A stretch of 34,590 nucleotides of DNA from Candidatus Scalindua sp. (GCA_021776915.1 JAIQZU010000015.1:1-34590); one strand, 5' to 3'. Counted from the first letter of the stretch, positions 1-8,524 are shown. The notes: generated from the sequence alone by a model not told the origin. Translations and numbers: made by a program.

Positions 1-43
1 CCTTCGGCGAAATTTTTATGTCTTCATTCTTTCTGATAACAAG

Positions 44-114
44 TGTCGGGTAAGAAACCCGACCTACGCGTAATAATTTAATATTTTTGTAGGGCGGGTT
101 TCTTACCCGCCGAC
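44..114. repeat. REP-type palindromes (two hairpins)
   Basis: Two short imperfect palindromes lie close together. The first has arms GTCGGGT (45-51) and ACCCGAC (57-63) around a 5-nt loop and is followed by CTACGCGT. The second is the opposite-orientation type, GGCGGGT (93-99) with ACCCGCC (105-111). The same family recurs at about 1907-2275, 3441-3712, 4250-4585, 7944-8131 and 8514-8610. This is the first member of the REP population associated with the RAYT transposase at 3724. Confidence 0.85.
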
Positions 115-115
115 T

Positions 116-229
116 TTGAAATTCCTATACACCAAGTTAGGTCGCTATCACGACAAAAGACTATCCTTCGACTCCGCTCTCTCCGAGCCGGAGGCGGAAT
201 GACGTCACACTCTGAGCGGAGTCGAAGTG
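116..229. repeat. Composite interspersed repeat (family B hairpin with 5' modules)
   Basis: A module beginning TTGAAATTCCTATAC (116-130) is followed by a short hairpin with arms GTCG and CGAC (about 141-154). Then comes a long hairpin with arms CTTCGACTCCGCTC (166-179) and GAGCGGAGTCGAAG (214-227). The three parts recur in various combinations at 15919-16050, 16626-16752, 23187-23291 and 24090-24235. This is a non-coding interspersed element, probably mobilised in trans. A TTGAATTTCCTATGCATTAA module follows again at 243-262. Confidence 0.8.
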
Positions 230-290
230 TGATCAATATTATTGAATTTCCTATGCATTAAATTACCACCATCTAAATTGGGCGATTTGA

Positions 291-341
291 GTAGCCGCAA
301 CCGTTCGACTGAGCTCACGCCGATGCCTCGAGGTTGCGTAA
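291..341. repeat. Family E hairpin repeat, GTAGCCGCAACC/GGTTGCGTA
   Basis: The arms CGCAACC (296-302) and GGTTGCG (332-338) pair perfectly. A shorter relative in the opposite orientation lies at 23290-23315, where ACGCAACC is followed by GGATGCGGC. In both places the element follows the ATTAAATTAC module. The stretch 343-430 continues with small hairpins (CATC/GATG at 354-365; GCCGTGCC/GGCATGGC at 382-389 and 409-416) that I cannot assign. An open frame covering 242-565 is not credible as a gene because it starts inside repeat sequence. Confidence 0.55.
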
Positions 342-485
342 CTTACGCAAATCCATCAGGTGATGTAAAAAGCAGGCTAAAGCCGTGCCGAAGGACAGAC
401 CTGCCTCTGGCATGGCCAGCGGCTACGACGGCATGTAAAATAAAATCGCTCAATTTAACCACCAATAATACCCCCATTCCCATAG

Positions 486-534
486 TGTGCCACGGCACAT
501 ATACGTGTCACTTCACTATCGTGTCATGGCACAC
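486..534. promoter_or_regulatory. Palindromic operator-like sites, TGTGCC-AC-GGCACA and a partner
   Basis: A 14-bp palindrome with perfect 6-bp arms lies at 486-499. A second, imperfect copy ending in TGGCACAC lies at 522-534, and a further half site (TGGCACAC) at 675-682. The group is upstream of the tiny gene at 763. A similar 14-bp palindrome, TGTGCA-AT-TGCACA, occurs at 14521-14534 beside the sigma-54 activator gene. I infer a shared transcription-factor site; the factor is unknown. The rest of 435-760 is AT-rich with nothing else recognisable. Confidence 0.35.
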
Positions 535-762
535 AATTCACCTGAAAAATACTTTTTCTGATTAACTAACATAATTTAAAAACCACTTAGCACATTGTAT
601 AACATCATATCTTATAAAACCTTAAGACAATATTGCATTTGCCGGAAAAGATATTAAACAGCAGTCTATCTTTGTGGCACACATATTGATAATACAAACA
701 TCAGATCAAGCTTATCTCTTTAAAATTACTCCTTAATAATGAAATGAAAGGACTACATCGTT

Positions 763-873
763 ATGTTAAATAAACTATTTACTATCGGGCTTTTTGCTCT
801 TATTGCATGTGTAATTTTTATAGCAGGCATAGGGCATAATATTGCACAGAATATCTTTAGAAGGCAATTATAA
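763..873 (+). CDS. Tiny single-span membrane protein (36 aa), copy 1
   Basis: This short frame begins with ATG preceded by AAAGGA at about 746-751. It encodes a positively charged start (MLNK), about 20 uninterrupted hydrophobic residues, and a C-terminal tail containing HNIAQNIF followed by basic residues. The tail matches the tiny protein at 1151, whose C-terminus is YNIVQNIF. That shared tail, the identical layout and the RBS make it more convincing than its length alone would. Family and function are not recognised. By size it resembles small membrane subunits that attach to larger complexes, but there is no partner gene beside it. A structured stretch (924-1106) follows. Confidence 0.55.
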   Translation: MLNKLFTIGLFALIACVIFIAGIGHNIAQNIFRRQL

Positions 874-923
874 GTTCTAATATCTGGTGCGATGTTGTGA
901 TGAATTCTGGAATTACCCTTTCT

Positions 924-1106
924 GCTGGTTCAGTTATACATTGGCAGGGACGCCAACTTCAAATACAGGAAGATAATAATTGAACCAGCGGTTAATTGTA
1001 ACCTGAAATTCAAGGCACTCGGTATCCTTAACAGGCCAATTCCTGTTAAGGCGGTTTTAGCCCCCACCACCAAATCAGGCAGAAACCGGCCGATGCCTTG
1101 AATTTC
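924..1106 (+). ncRNA. Candidate structured RNA element, copy 1
   Basis: Two folded domains are visible. Domain A is closed by GCTGGTTCA (924-932) with TGAACCAGC (981-989) and contains TTGGC (941-945) paired to GCCAA (952-956). Domain B is closed by a perfect 13-bp helix, 1005-1017 with 1094-1106. Within it are a perfect 10-bp hairpin CCTTAACAGG/CCTGTTAAGG (1026-1035, 1042-1051) and CGGT/ACCG (1020-1023, 1085-1088). A second copy with compensatory changes lies at 1313-1497. It sits 44 nt upstream of the tiny gene at 1151, so it could be its leader or a free RNA. The strand is inferred from the flanking genes. No known riboswitch class was recognised. Confidence 0.5.
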
Positions 1107-1150
1107 CATAAAAAGGTAAACTGCTTTTTTAAGAGACGGGAGAAGATATC

Positions 1151-1246
1151 ATGGCATTAGAAAAATTGGTTTTTATCGGATTTGTTATATTGTCCATCAT
1201 TTTTGTGATAAGCGCATGGTATAACATTGTGCAGAACATTTTCTAG
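1151..1246 (+). CDS. Tiny single-span membrane protein (31 aa), copy 2
   Basis: The ATG is preceded by GGGAG at about 1138-1142. The peptide starts MALEKL, has a hydrophobic segment of about 17 residues, then ISAWYNIVQNIF at the end. The NI-x-QNIF ending is shared with the 36-aa protein at 763, although the DNA is clearly diverged, which suggests selection on the protein. It lies between the two copies of the structured element (924-1106 and 1313-1497). Function is unknown. The topology, with a short N-terminus, one helix and an amphipathic tail, suits a peptide subunit or membrane regulator. Confidence 0.55.
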   Translation: MALEKLVFIGFVILSIIFVISAWYNIVQNIF

Positions 1247-1312
1247 GAAACAACCGCTTGTATGAGCCTGGCTGGTTATTTACCATGTTGAATTTAGAAT
1301 CCATTTATCTGC

Positions 1313-1497
1313 GGGTTCAATCTATTGTCTTACTGCAATGGAGAGACGCGTCCACACTAAACGCTATAATATTATTGAACCAACCGATATTAATGCCTTA
1401 AAATTCAAGGCGGTTGACATCTTTAATGGAAGCCAATTCCTGTTAAAGATGGTTTTTCACCCCCTGCCAAACCAGTCAGGCAACTACCAGCCGATCA
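1313..1497 (+). ncRNA. Candidate structured RNA element, copy 2
   Basis: This diverged copy of the 924-1106 element lies downstream of the second tiny gene. GGTTCAAT (1314-1321) pairs with ATTGAACC (1374-1381). TGGA (1339-1342) pairs with TCCA (1351-1354) around a loop containing the conserved GACGC. CATCTTTAA (1418-1426) pairs with TTAAAGATG (1443-1451), where a C-G pair of copy 1 is replaced by T-A. GTTG (1413-1416) pairs with CAAC (1481-1484) where copy 1 has CGGT/ACCG. The loop sequence GCCAATTCCTGTTAA is shared. The outer 13-bp helix of copy 1 is not preserved here. Confidence 0.45.
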
Positions 1498-1630
1498 CCC
1501 AGAACAATTCCTGAGGTAGATATCGACTCATACCGCAACACTCAGAATAATAAAAAAGTAATCCGTTTTGATGGCATATTCTCATGCATCATAATGAGTC
1601 CACCTTTAACATAAATTGACGATTTGTGTC

Positions 1631-1658
1631 TTGACTATTAGTGAAAAAGGCGTAATAT
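1631..1658 (+). promoter_or_regulatory. Sigma-70-like promoter
   Basis: TTGACT (1631-1636) and TAATAT (1653-1658) are separated by 16 bp, close to the vegetative consensus. It would start transcription near 1665, about 60 nt ahead of the small frame at 1728. The assignment rests on sequence resemblance only. Confidence 0.4.
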
Positions 1659-1727
1659 TACCTATCTCAAAGGCACGTTCTAATCCTTAACATAAGTGTA
1701 CATATTAATGTCATTGAAGAGGTGCTA

Positions 1728-1916
1728 ATGAAAAAGACAATTTCTGATGTTCACATTCCACGTATCTTCGCACACACAAATGTACACTCTCTTCAGGAAT
1801 CAAATCGTAAATATCACTTCAATCATTTACCTTGTGTTTCAATGCTCACGGAACACTTCTTAATACGATTACATACAATTTATACTCAATATCTATTTCA
1901 GGATTATGTCGGGTAG
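1728..1916 (+). CDS. Possible 62-aa protein of unknown function
   Basis: The ATG at 1728 is preceded by GAAGAGG with a 5-nt gap and by a promoter-like sequence at 1631-1658. The product is rich in His and aromatic residues and has no recognisable domain. Its last residues (DYVG) and its stop codon are supplied by a REP palindrome (GTCGGGT at 1908-1914), so the original C-terminus may have been lost. It may equally be a chance frame in a decayed region. A GTG two codons upstream (1722) overlaps the RBS and is less likely. Confidence 0.3.
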   Translation: MKKTISDVHIPRIFAHTNVHSLQESNRKYHFNHLPCVSMLTEHFLIRLHTIYTQYLFQDYVG

Positions 1917-2275
1917 TAAACCCGACATACGAGGTATGAGAGAAGATGGACGATAGACGAAAAGTTTTGTTGTGATTGATTATGTATTCGTTAATCGTCT
2001 TATCTTCCTTCATCTATCGTAAAATGATGTAGGCCGCATTTCTTATGCGGCAAATATAAACCACGCGGAATGGATAATGTCGGGTAAGAAACCCGACCTA
2101 CACGTGGAAGATAAACCGTAGGTCGTATTTCTTACCTGCCCAGCTTCGTCGTTCGGGCGGATGCGACACATAACGGCGGGTGATAAACCCGCCCTGCAAT
2201 AACATTATATTTTTACTCGTAGGTCGGGTTTCCCCGCCTGAATAGCGAAGCCGGGCAGGTTACCAGACATTTCTA
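1907..2275. repeat. REP cluster
   Basis: At least six REP-type hairpins stand in alternating orientation. Examples are GTCGGGT/ACCCGAC at 1908-1926 and 2079-2097, and GCCGCAT/ATGCGGC at 2033-2051, with further degenerate copies up to about 2275. Two subtypes alternate, one based on CGGGT-AAGAA-ACCCG and one on CGCAT-TTCTT-ATGCG. The remainder, 2280-2460, is AT-rich and holds only a 24-codon frame without an RBS, which I do not call. Confidence 0.8.
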
Positions 2276-2464
2276 ATCAGACTATGAAAATTATTGAATT
2301 ATTATTCGGAACCATAAATAAAAAAGCTATATGCACAACGATCGTATTGATCAGTTAGAAACCATTGCTGATTTTAAGACAAAGAAGATTGAGTCTTTTT
2401 CTCAAGGAACAAGAAATGATCTTTTAACAACTCAAGGTTATTTTAAATTAACGAGAGAATAAAT

Positions 2465-3427
2465 GTGATCAAAAGGACAATAGCTTTTATTATTCTTATG
2501 CTGATTAATGCCTTTATCCCGTTGAATAATGTGGATAGTGCAGATGAAATTACCTCAACGGATGTATATTATCTACTGAAATCAATTGATGATTCCCTTG
2601 TAGAGATGCATGAACTGTACACAGAATTTGACAAGGAACAGTTTGCGAATAATAACAAACTCAACAGTAATTTTCAAAGAGCGATAAAATTAGCCGAAGA
2701 GTTTAGCTATCTTCATACTAATGTTTTTGGGCAGTCTTCAATAAGTAGAAAGCAATTACAGAGATTGGAAAAGGAAGCGAATTATGCACATATACAGCCA
2801 GAAGATGTCTACGATGTTATATCAATTATAAAAAATGTTCTTTTGTCAGGAGGTAATTTTATTGAATACAAAGGGGAAAGGAAAGAGAAGACTCCCAGCG
2901 ATGTATATCAAATGATGCGGCAAACAGCATATAGCCATCTCTTAATATTTAATAAAAGAAATCCAATTCCATGGAACAAACCTGAAAGAGTTTATGAGGC
3001 TAATTTTTTTGAAATTTATCCCATGTTAATCAAGATTGTAAGAGAGAAAGGACATGTCCCTGAAATATTTTCATTTCCACAAAAGCCGGCAACAGGAATA
3101 TTACCAAGGGATGTTTATAATGCCGAGATCTATCTTTACGACCTTGTACAAAAGTATTTAACTTCCAAAATGTCGAATTATGAACCTGTTTATATTGTAC
3201 AAACAAAATATCTAACCAAAATTGAGCCTAGTGATGTCTTTGATTTAGCTCAAATTATCATTGCAGAACTTAAAAGTGTTTCAGGAAATCCACAGAAACT
3301 TGATAGACAAACCCTTTCCAGATATTATTCCTGGAAAAGTGATAAACTACATAATATTATTCCCGGAGACGTTTACAATTTAGTGCAATACAATATTTCT
3401 CTGCTGGAAAGTCTGGACTTGAAATAA
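2465..3427 (+). CDS. Secreted protein with repeated P-x-D-V-Y motifs, function unknown
   Basis: The product is a 320-aa protein with a hydrophobic signal sequence (residues about 5-22) and probable export to the periplasm. The rest is organised around a recurring motif P-[ESRG]-D-V-[YF] followed by a helix of about 15 residues. Instances start near residues 32, 112, 144, 173 (degenerate, PERVY), 214, 255 and 300, with spacing of about 30 to 80 residues. The motif probably caps a helix in an all-alpha repeat fold. I do not recognise the family. The start is GTG at 2465, with GAGAG about 10 nt upstream; the ATG at 2463 overlaps it in another frame and stops at once. It is monocistronic and followed by a REP cluster. 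No enzyme motif, haem site or lipobox was seen. Confidence 0.8.
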   Translation: MIKRTIAFIILMLINAFIPLNNVDSADEITSTDVYYLLKSIDDSLVEMHELYTEFDKEQFANNNKLNSNFQRAIKLAEEFSYLHTNVFGQSSISRKQLQRLEKEANYAHIQPEDVYDVISIIKNVLLSGGNFIEYKGERKEKTPSDVYQMMRQTAYSHLLIFNKRNPIPWNKPERVYEANFFEIYPMLIKIVREKGHVPEIFSFPQKPATGILPRDVYNAEIYLYDLVQKYLTSKMSNYEPVYIVQTKYLTKIEPSDVFDLAQIIIAELKSVSGNPQKLDRQTLSRYYSWKSDKLHNIIPGDVYNLVQYNISLLESLDLK

Positions 3428-3440
3428 TCAGGATAATGTC

Positions 3441-3712
3441 TAAACCGTAGGCCGCGTTTCTTACGCGGCATATATCTGTGGGTTGCGTTTTCATACGCGC
3501 CGAACACGATAATGTCGAGTAACCTGCCCGACTTCGCTGTTCAGTGAAGTCGTCGGGTAAGAAACCCGACCTACGCGTGAATCGTGTACTAAACTGTGGG
3601 GTGCGTTTCTTACGCGGCAAACACGAAAATGCCGGGTAGGAAACCCGACATACTCGTGGATCGTGTACTAAACTGTAGGCCGCATTTCTTATGCGGCAAA
3701 TATCCGTAAATT
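3441..3712. repeat. REP cluster upstream of RAYT 1
   Basis: Five to six REP hairpins of both subtypes lie here. They include GGCCGCG-TTTCTTA-CGCGGC near 3451-3468, CGTCGGGT-AAGAA-ACCCGAC near 3551-3571 and GCCGCAT/ATGCGGC near 3679-3697. They directly precede the RAYT gene, which is the usual arrangement of a REP-RAYT locus. Open frames on the minus strand here are translations of the palindromes. Confidence 0.85.
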
Positions 3713-3723
3713 ATAATTGTAAA

Positions 3724-4245
3724 ATGTCAAATTACCGAAGATATTATATTCCAAACTCTATTTATTTTATTACTACGGTTACAAATAAGCGGTTACCTAT
3801 TTTTAAGGATGAGAAGAATATTCAAATCATTTTCACTACTTTAAAAACGGTGAAACATATGAAACCATTTAACTTAATCGCATACTGTTTACTGTACGAC
3901 CATTTCCATTTACTAATCAGTATTGGTGAAGAATGTAAACATAATATAACTAACATCATACACTCTATGAAAAGAAACTTTACGATGAATTACAAAAAAG
4001 GACATAAAATTACACACAAAATTAATCTATGGCAGAAACGATTCTGGGACCACATGATAAGAAATGAAAATGATTTGAAAATACATCTGGATTACATTCA
4101 TTACAATCCGGTTAAACATGGGATAACCTTTAAACCTGAGAATTATAAATATTCCAGTCTTAATATATGGATGAAAAAAGGATTTTATGAAACAGGATGG
4201 GGTCATTCAGAACCTGAAAATATGAAAGATATTGAATTTGAATAA
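3724..4245 (+). CDS. REP-associated tyrosine transposase (RAYT 1, Y1_Tnp family)
   Basis: This 173-aa single-strand DNA transposase belongs to the IS200/IS605-like HUH superfamily. In the known family such enzymes nick and join REP hairpins. The HUH metal-binding pair is visible as D-H-F-H (His60, His62). The catalytic tyrosine is most likely Tyr124 in LDYIHYNPVKHG. The C-terminus has the GWGHSEPE ending typical of RAYTs. The length is complete and no frameshift is seen. I chose the ATG at 3724 over the one at 3691 because the latter lies inside a REP hairpin. The gene is flanked by REP clusters on both sides, its likely substrates. Its AT-rich codon use differs somewhat from that of the second RAYT (12009), so the two are separate lineages. 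Confidence 0.9.
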   Translation: MSNYRRYYIPNSIYFITTVTNKRLPIFKDEKNIQIIFTTLKTVKHMKPFNLIAYCLLYDHFHLLISIGEECKHNITNIIHSMKRNFTMNYKKGHKITHKINLWQKRFWDHMIRNENDLKIHLDYIHYNPVKHGITFKPENYKYSSLNIWMKKGFYETGWGHSEPENMKDIEFE

Positions 4246-4249
4246 ACTG

Positions 4250-4585
4250 CGGTTACATACGCGCCAGACATGAAGATGTCGGGTAAGAAACCCGACCTAC
4301 ACGTGAAATAATTATACCAGGGTTGCTCTGATGTAGGTCGCATTTCTTATGCGGCAAATATAAACCACGCGGAATGGATAATGTCGGGTAACCTGCCCGA
4401 CTCAATCTTTCAGGCGGGGAAACCCGACCTACACGTGAATCGTGTAATAAACTGTGGGCAGCGTTTCCATACGCGCCAGACATGAGAAAGTCTGGTAAGA
4501 AACCCGACCTACACGTGAATAATTACACCGTGTTTGTTTTGATGTAGGTCGCATTTCTTATGCGACAAGTATAAACTGTAGGGAA
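4250..4585. repeat. REP cluster downstream of RAYT 1
   Basis: Several REP units alternate between the two subtypes, for example GTCGGGT/ACCCGAC near 4279-4297 and 4383-4430, and GTAGGTCGCATTTCTTATGCG near 4335-4355 and 4543-4563. A block of about 100 bp near 4430-4570 is repeated almost exactly at 7965-8105, so larger units have been copied. The cluster ends about 15 bp before the kinase gene at 4600. Confidence 0.85.
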
Positions 4586-4599
4586 AAAAGGAATAAGAG

Positions 4600-7500
4600 A
4601 TGAGTGACAAGAGAGAAATTAAAACCCGGAAAAGAATAATCACATACCTTGCCCTTTTTATTGTCCTTTTCCTGGGATATTTTCTAATACGGGGTTCAAA
4701 CTGGCAGGGCAGTAATCATCTCCACACCATAATGGAGACTATGGCCACGTTATTTGCGTTGAGTGTTGGTATAGTGTCAATTGTGCTGTTTTACAACAGA
4801 AAAAATAATATGTTTCTGTTTTTAGGGGTTGGGTTTTTAAGTACTGCATTTCTGGATTGCTACCATACCATTGTGACAAGTGAATTGTTTGTTCGTGTGA
4901 TGCCCTCGACACCTTATTATCTGATACCATGGAGCTGGAATGCATCCCGCCTCTTTCTGTCGGTTCTCATGTGTGTTAGCTGGTGGACGAGTAGGAGAGA
5001 ATTACTGTTAGGAGCTGGCGGAAAGATCAGTGCGAGATTTATCTATATTTTTGTGGGGACTATGACCTTTATAAGTTTATTAATTTTTACCTTAGTCCCA
5101 TTACCGAGGGCATACTATCCGGAACTTATGTTTGGCCGGCCTGAGGAGTTTATTTCTGCCATATTCTTTTTTGTTGCTCTTATTGGCTACCTGTTTAAAG
5201 GTACCTGGAAATATGACACATTTGAACATTGGATAATCCTGTCGCTGATTGTCGGTTTTATGTGTCAGGCCATGTTCATGTCATTCTCACACAGTTTATT
5301 TGACGGGATGTTCGATATGGCCCACTTATTGAAAAAGGTCAGCTATCTATGTGTCCTCACAGGGTTGATGTTAGGTACGTACCGACTGTTCGTAAATGAA
5401 GGGAATTATGCTTCAGAACTAATGGCAGTCAACGAACTGCTGACAAAGAATGTTGCCCAAACCCGTGCCATTCTAGATAATACAGTAGACGGGATAATTA
5501 CCATTGATGAACATGGCATTGTCGAATCTTTCAATCGAGCGGCAGAGCGAATTTTCGGCTACACGGCTGAAGAGGTTATTGGCAACAACATCAAGATGTT
5601 ACAGCCGGAGCCATATCATAGCGAACATGATGGATATCTCCGAAATTATTTGAGTACAGGCATTAAAAAGATTATAGGTATTGGCCGTGAAGTTAAAGGA
5701 TTGCGTAAAGACAGGACAACTTTCCCGCTGGACCTTGCGGTAAGTGAAGTGTTGGTTAATGAAAAACGTATTTTTACCGGAATTATCCGTGACATTACTG
5801 AACGCAAGCAGGCGGAGTCTCAACTTGAGGAGAGGGCTAATCTTCTTGCCATGAGCGCGGATATTGGAAAGGCACTTACGGAAATAAAAGATATTCCGCT
5901 TATGCTCGATAGATGCGCGAATTTCATAGTAAAGCATCTTGATGCGGCATTTGCGCGTATCTGGATATTGAATGAAACGGAACAGATGCTCGAATTACAG
6001 GCAAGCGCCGGTATGTATACCCACATCGACGGCGCACATGGCAGGGTGCCTGTCGGAAAGTTTAAGATAGGCCTTATTGCGCAGGAACGAAAGCCTCATT
6101 TGACGAATGATGTGCAGAATGACCCGCGTGTGGGTGATCATGAATGGGCAAAACGGGAAGGAATGGTATCATTTGCGGGTTATCCTCTGTTGGTTAAAGA
6201 TCACTTAATTGGTGTTATGGCAATGTTTGCGAAGACGTGGTTACCGGATGCGAGTATTAACGCGCTTGGTTCCGTCTCAACACAAATTGCCCTTGGTATA
6301 GAACATCTTCAGGATGAAGCGGATTTGTTAATAGCTAAAGAAAGAGCCGAAACTGCAACTCGTGCCAAGTCAGAATTCCTCGCAAACATGTCTCATGAAC
6401 TCAGAACCCCAATGAATTCCATCATTGGTTTTACTGGCCGCGTAATCAAGAAGGCCGGTGATTTACTCCCGGAGAGACAGCTTAATAATCTTCACACTGT
6501 AGAGAGAAACTCATACCACCTGCTTAATCTTATCAACAGTCTCCTGGACATCTCGAAGGTTGAGGCCGGGAAAATGGAAGTTTTCTCAGAGGAATTCAGT
6601 CTCAACCCTTTGATTACAGAAGTAATAGAACTGACTCAAAGCCTCGCCAGTGATAAAGGACTTGAGACAGTTAATGACATTCCTGATAAAGATATTATCA
6701 TGTATTCAGATAAGACGAAGCTGAAACAGATATTAATCAACCTGATAGGTAATGCCGTCAAGTTTACGGAGAAGGGTAGCATTACAATAAAATGCGGAAT
6801 TGTGAATAAAGAAAAAGCTGACAGTGACGTATTCTTCAAGGCCGGTACAGATTATGTATCACTCAGCATAACAGATACCGGGGCAGGTATGAGCAAAGAT
6901 GAGATGCAGTATATATTCGAACCATTCAAACAGATAGACTCGGCTACGACGAGAAAAGTAGGTGGTACAGGACTGGGGCTTACCATTACGAAGAAATTTA
7001 CCGAACTCCTGAACGGGAAGATAGAGGTAGATAGTGTAAAAGAAAAAGGCACAACCATAACGGTAACCATCCCTGTTACAATGAGTGATGTGAGTAATGT
7101 GTCCAGCGATGAGGGGTTCCTGGAGCCGAAGGAATATGAGCGGCTGAAGGACAGACAAACAGTTCTCTGTATAGACGACAACCCTGAGGTGATTGATCTG
7201 TTACGGGGATATTTGAATGATGAGGGTTATAATGTGATAAGCGCCTTGAGTGGCGACGAGGGGATCAGGAAAGCGAGAGAGTTCAAGCCGTTTGTCATCA
7301 CACTGGATATCATGATGAAGAATAAGAATGGTTGGACGGTGCTTAATGAGCTTAAGAGTGATGGGACGACTAAAAATATTCCCGTCATTATTGTGACGGT
7401 ACTGGAAAACAAAAAAAAGGGCTTTAAACTTGGCGCCAGTGGCTTCATCCAAAAACCTGTTAATCCAGATGTGTTAATAGATTCAATAAAAAATTTATTG

Positions 7501-7899
7501 TCGGTAATGGCTGAGACTGTCCTTGTGGTGGATGACGATCCCGAAGTACGTAGTCTGATACGACAGGTGCTTGAGGATGAAAAAGTAACTGTCAAGACGG
7601 CAGAGAACGGCCTTAAAGTATTGGAAGTTCTTAAGGAAATGACACCAGACCTGATCCTGCTTGACCTGATGATGCCGGAAATGGACGGCTTTGAAGTAAT
7701 CAAGAGGTTAAAGGAAAAAGAGAAATGGGCAGAGATTCCGGTGCTAGTAATAACGGCAAAGACACTTAATGCTGATGAAAGAGTATTCCTGGAACAACGG
7801 GTTAAAACTGTAATCTCAAAAGAGGGCATAAGTTCCAATGCATTCCTGAAAGAGCTGATCGATACCATGAGGGCGATAGGAGGAGTGACGAGAAGATGA
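4600..7899 (+). CDS. Membrane hybrid histidine kinase (7TM-PAS-GAF-HisKA-HATPase-REC-REC)
   Basis: This 1099-aa sensor kinase starts with about seven membrane spans (residues 18-265, MASE-like). A PAS domain follows (about 285-405, ending in DITERK), then a GAF domain (about 410-573). The HisKA domain carries phospho-acceptor His599 in [10 protein letters not shown]. The HATPase domain has its N box at Asn718, DTGAGMS at 759 and GGTGLGLTI at 788. Two receivers follow, with phospho-acceptors Asp903 (TLDIMM) and Asp1022 ([11 protein letters not shown]). All catalytic residues are present. AAGGAA precedes the ATG. The N-terminal membrane module suggests sensing of a membrane-related or redox cue, but the ligand is unknown. 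Phosphate could pass through the attached receivers to the stand-alone receiver at 8162. No HPt domain is encoded nearby. Confidence 0.95.
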   Translation: MSDKREIKTRKRIITYLALFIVLFLGYFLIRGSNWQGSNHLHTIMETMATLFALSVGIVSIVLFYNRKNNMFLFLGVGFLSTAFLDCYHTIVTSELFVRVMPSTPYYLIPWSWNASRLFLSVLMCVSWWTSRRELLLGAGGKISARFIYIFVGTMTFISLLIFTLVPLPRAYYPELMFGRPEEFISAIFFFVALIGYLFKGTWKYDTFEHWIILSLIVGFMCQAMFMSFSHSLFDGMFDMAHLLKKVSYLCVLTGLMLGTYRLFVNEGNYASELMAVNELLTKNVAQTRAILDNTVDGIITIDEHGIVESFNRAAERIFGYTAEEVIGNNIKMLQPEPYHSEHDGYLRNYLSTGIKKIIGIGREVKGLRKDRTTFPLDLAVSEVLVNEKRIFTGIIRDITERKQAESQLEERANLLAMSADIGKALTEIKDIPLMLDRCANFIVKHLDAAFARIWILNETEQMLELQASAGMYTHIDGAHGRVPVGKFKIGLIAQERKPHLTNDVQNDPRVGDHEWAKREGMVSFAGYPLLVKDHLIGVMAMFAKTWLPDASINALGSVSTQIALGIEHLQDEADLLIAKERAETATRAKSEFLANMSHELRTPMNSIIGFTGRVIKKAGDLLPERQLNNLHTVERNSYHLLNLINSLLDISKVEAGKMEVFSEEFSLNPLITEVIELTQSLASDKGLETVNDIPDKDIIMYSDKTKLKQILINLIGNAVKFTEKGSITIKCGIVNKEKADSDVFFKAGTDYVSLSITDTGAGMSKDEMQYIFEPFKQIDSATTRKVGGTGLGLTITKKFTELLNGKIEVDSVKEKGTTITVTIPVTMSDVSNVSSDEGFLEPKEYERLKDRQTVLCIDDNPEVIDLLRGYLNDEGYNVISALSGDEGIRKAREFKPFVITLDIMMKNKNGWTVLNELKSDGTTKNIPVIIVTVLENKKKGFKLGASGFIQKPVNPDVLIDSIKNLLSVMAETVLVVDDDPEVRSLIRQVLEDEKVTVKTAENGLKVLEVLKEMTPDLILLDLMMPEMDGFEVIKRLKEKEKWAEIPVLVITAKTLNADERVFLEQRVKTVISKEGISSNAFLKELIDTMRAIGGVTRR

Positions 7900-7943
7900 G
7901 GGATGAAAGAAGATGGACGTAAGACGAGGAGTGAAGTGAAGAC

Positions 7944-8131
7944 GTCGGGTAAGAAACCCGACCTACATGTGAATCGTGTAATAAACTGTGGGCAGCGTTT
8001 CCATACGCGCCAGACATGAGAAAGTCGGGTAAGAAACCCGACCTACGCGTGAATAATTACACCGTGTTTGTTTTGATGTAGGTCGCATTTCTTATGCGAC
8101 AAATGTACTTCTTCGTTCGGGTGGGTGCGAC
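7944..8131. repeat. REP cluster between kinase and receiver genes
   Basis: GTCGGGT/ACCCGAC hairpins lie near 7944-7962 and 8024-8042, followed by a GTAGGTCGCATTTCTTATGCG unit near 8077-8097 and a degenerate half unit. The block 7965-8105 is nearly identical to 4430-4570, which shows recent copying of a REP pair as one unit. Its position between co-directional signalling genes suggests it may act as a transcript-end or stability hairpin. Confidence 0.8.
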
Positions 8132-8161
8132 AATCATAAACGTCTGGTTAGGTAGAAAACC

Positions 8162-8524
8162 ATGAAGACAATACTGGTAGTAGAGGACAACCCTGACAAT
8201 ATGGCCCTTGTTGAGCAGATACTTGAGGACGAGGGTTTTTGTGTTTTAAAGGCCGTTCTGGCTAAAGACGGTATAGCTCTGCTCAAGGAAAGCGCCGTGG
8301 ACATGATCCTTATGGACATTTCTCTTCCTGAGATGAACGGCCTGGAAGCCACAAAAATTATCAAGGCAGGAGAAACCACTAAAGATATTCCTGTTATTGC
8401 CCTGACCGCCCATGCCATGGAGACTGACAGAGAGGAGGCAATATCGGCAGGTTGTGACGGCTACCTTACAAAACCCATCGATGAGGAAGAATTGCTGGAG
8501 ACAATAAAGGATAATGTCGGGTAA
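8162..8524 (+). CDS. Single-domain response regulator (DivK/CheY-like)
   Basis: This 120-aa receiver has acidic residues E8 and D9, phospho-acceptor Asp52 (LMDISLPEMNG), Thr82 in ALTAHA and Lys104 in TKPID. There is no output domain, so it probably works as a phosphate shuttle or protein-interaction switch. It follows the hybrid kinase at 4600 and precedes the receiver-kinase at 8641. The last three residues and the stop (NVG, TAA at 8522-8524) are encoded by the left arm of a REP hairpin (8516-8534), so a REP insertion has redefined its C-terminus without harming the core fold. The RBS is weak (AGGT). Confidence 0.92.
   Translation: MKTILVVEDNPDNMALVEQILEDEGFCVLKAVLAKDGIALLKESAVDMILMDISLPEMNGLEATKIIKAGETTKDIPVIALTAHAMETDREEAISAGCDGYLTKPIDEEELLETIKDNVG

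Noticed and set aside
380-416. Cobalamin-riboswitch B12-box-like GACCTGCC
   Set aside because: Only the box is present. The surrounding conserved core and a B12-related gene are absent, and part of the region belongs to a repeat family.
242-565. 107-aa open frame on the plus strand
   Set aside because: It starts inside repeat modules, crosses several hairpins, lacks a ribosome site and has no protein-like pattern.
675-690. Sigma-54 promoter TGGCAC-N5-TTGAT (and TGGCAT-N5-TTGAT at 14883)
   Set aside because: The nearly invariant GC of the -12 element is missing in both; resemblance is limited to the -24 half.
1907-2275. CRISPR array
   Set aside because: Repeats are palindromic, of two alternating subtypes and unevenly spaced, with no uniform spacers or cas genes; they are REPs.
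3357-3620. Minus-strand frame rich in Arg, and similar frames at 4253-4483, 7802-8017 and 8246-8629
   Set aside because: They are translations of REP palindromes or lie opposite well-supported genes.
7227-7868. 213-aa minus-strand frame
   Set aside because: It lies opposite the two receiver domains of the hybrid kinase, whose motifs are intact; the frame is Ser-rich shadow sequence.
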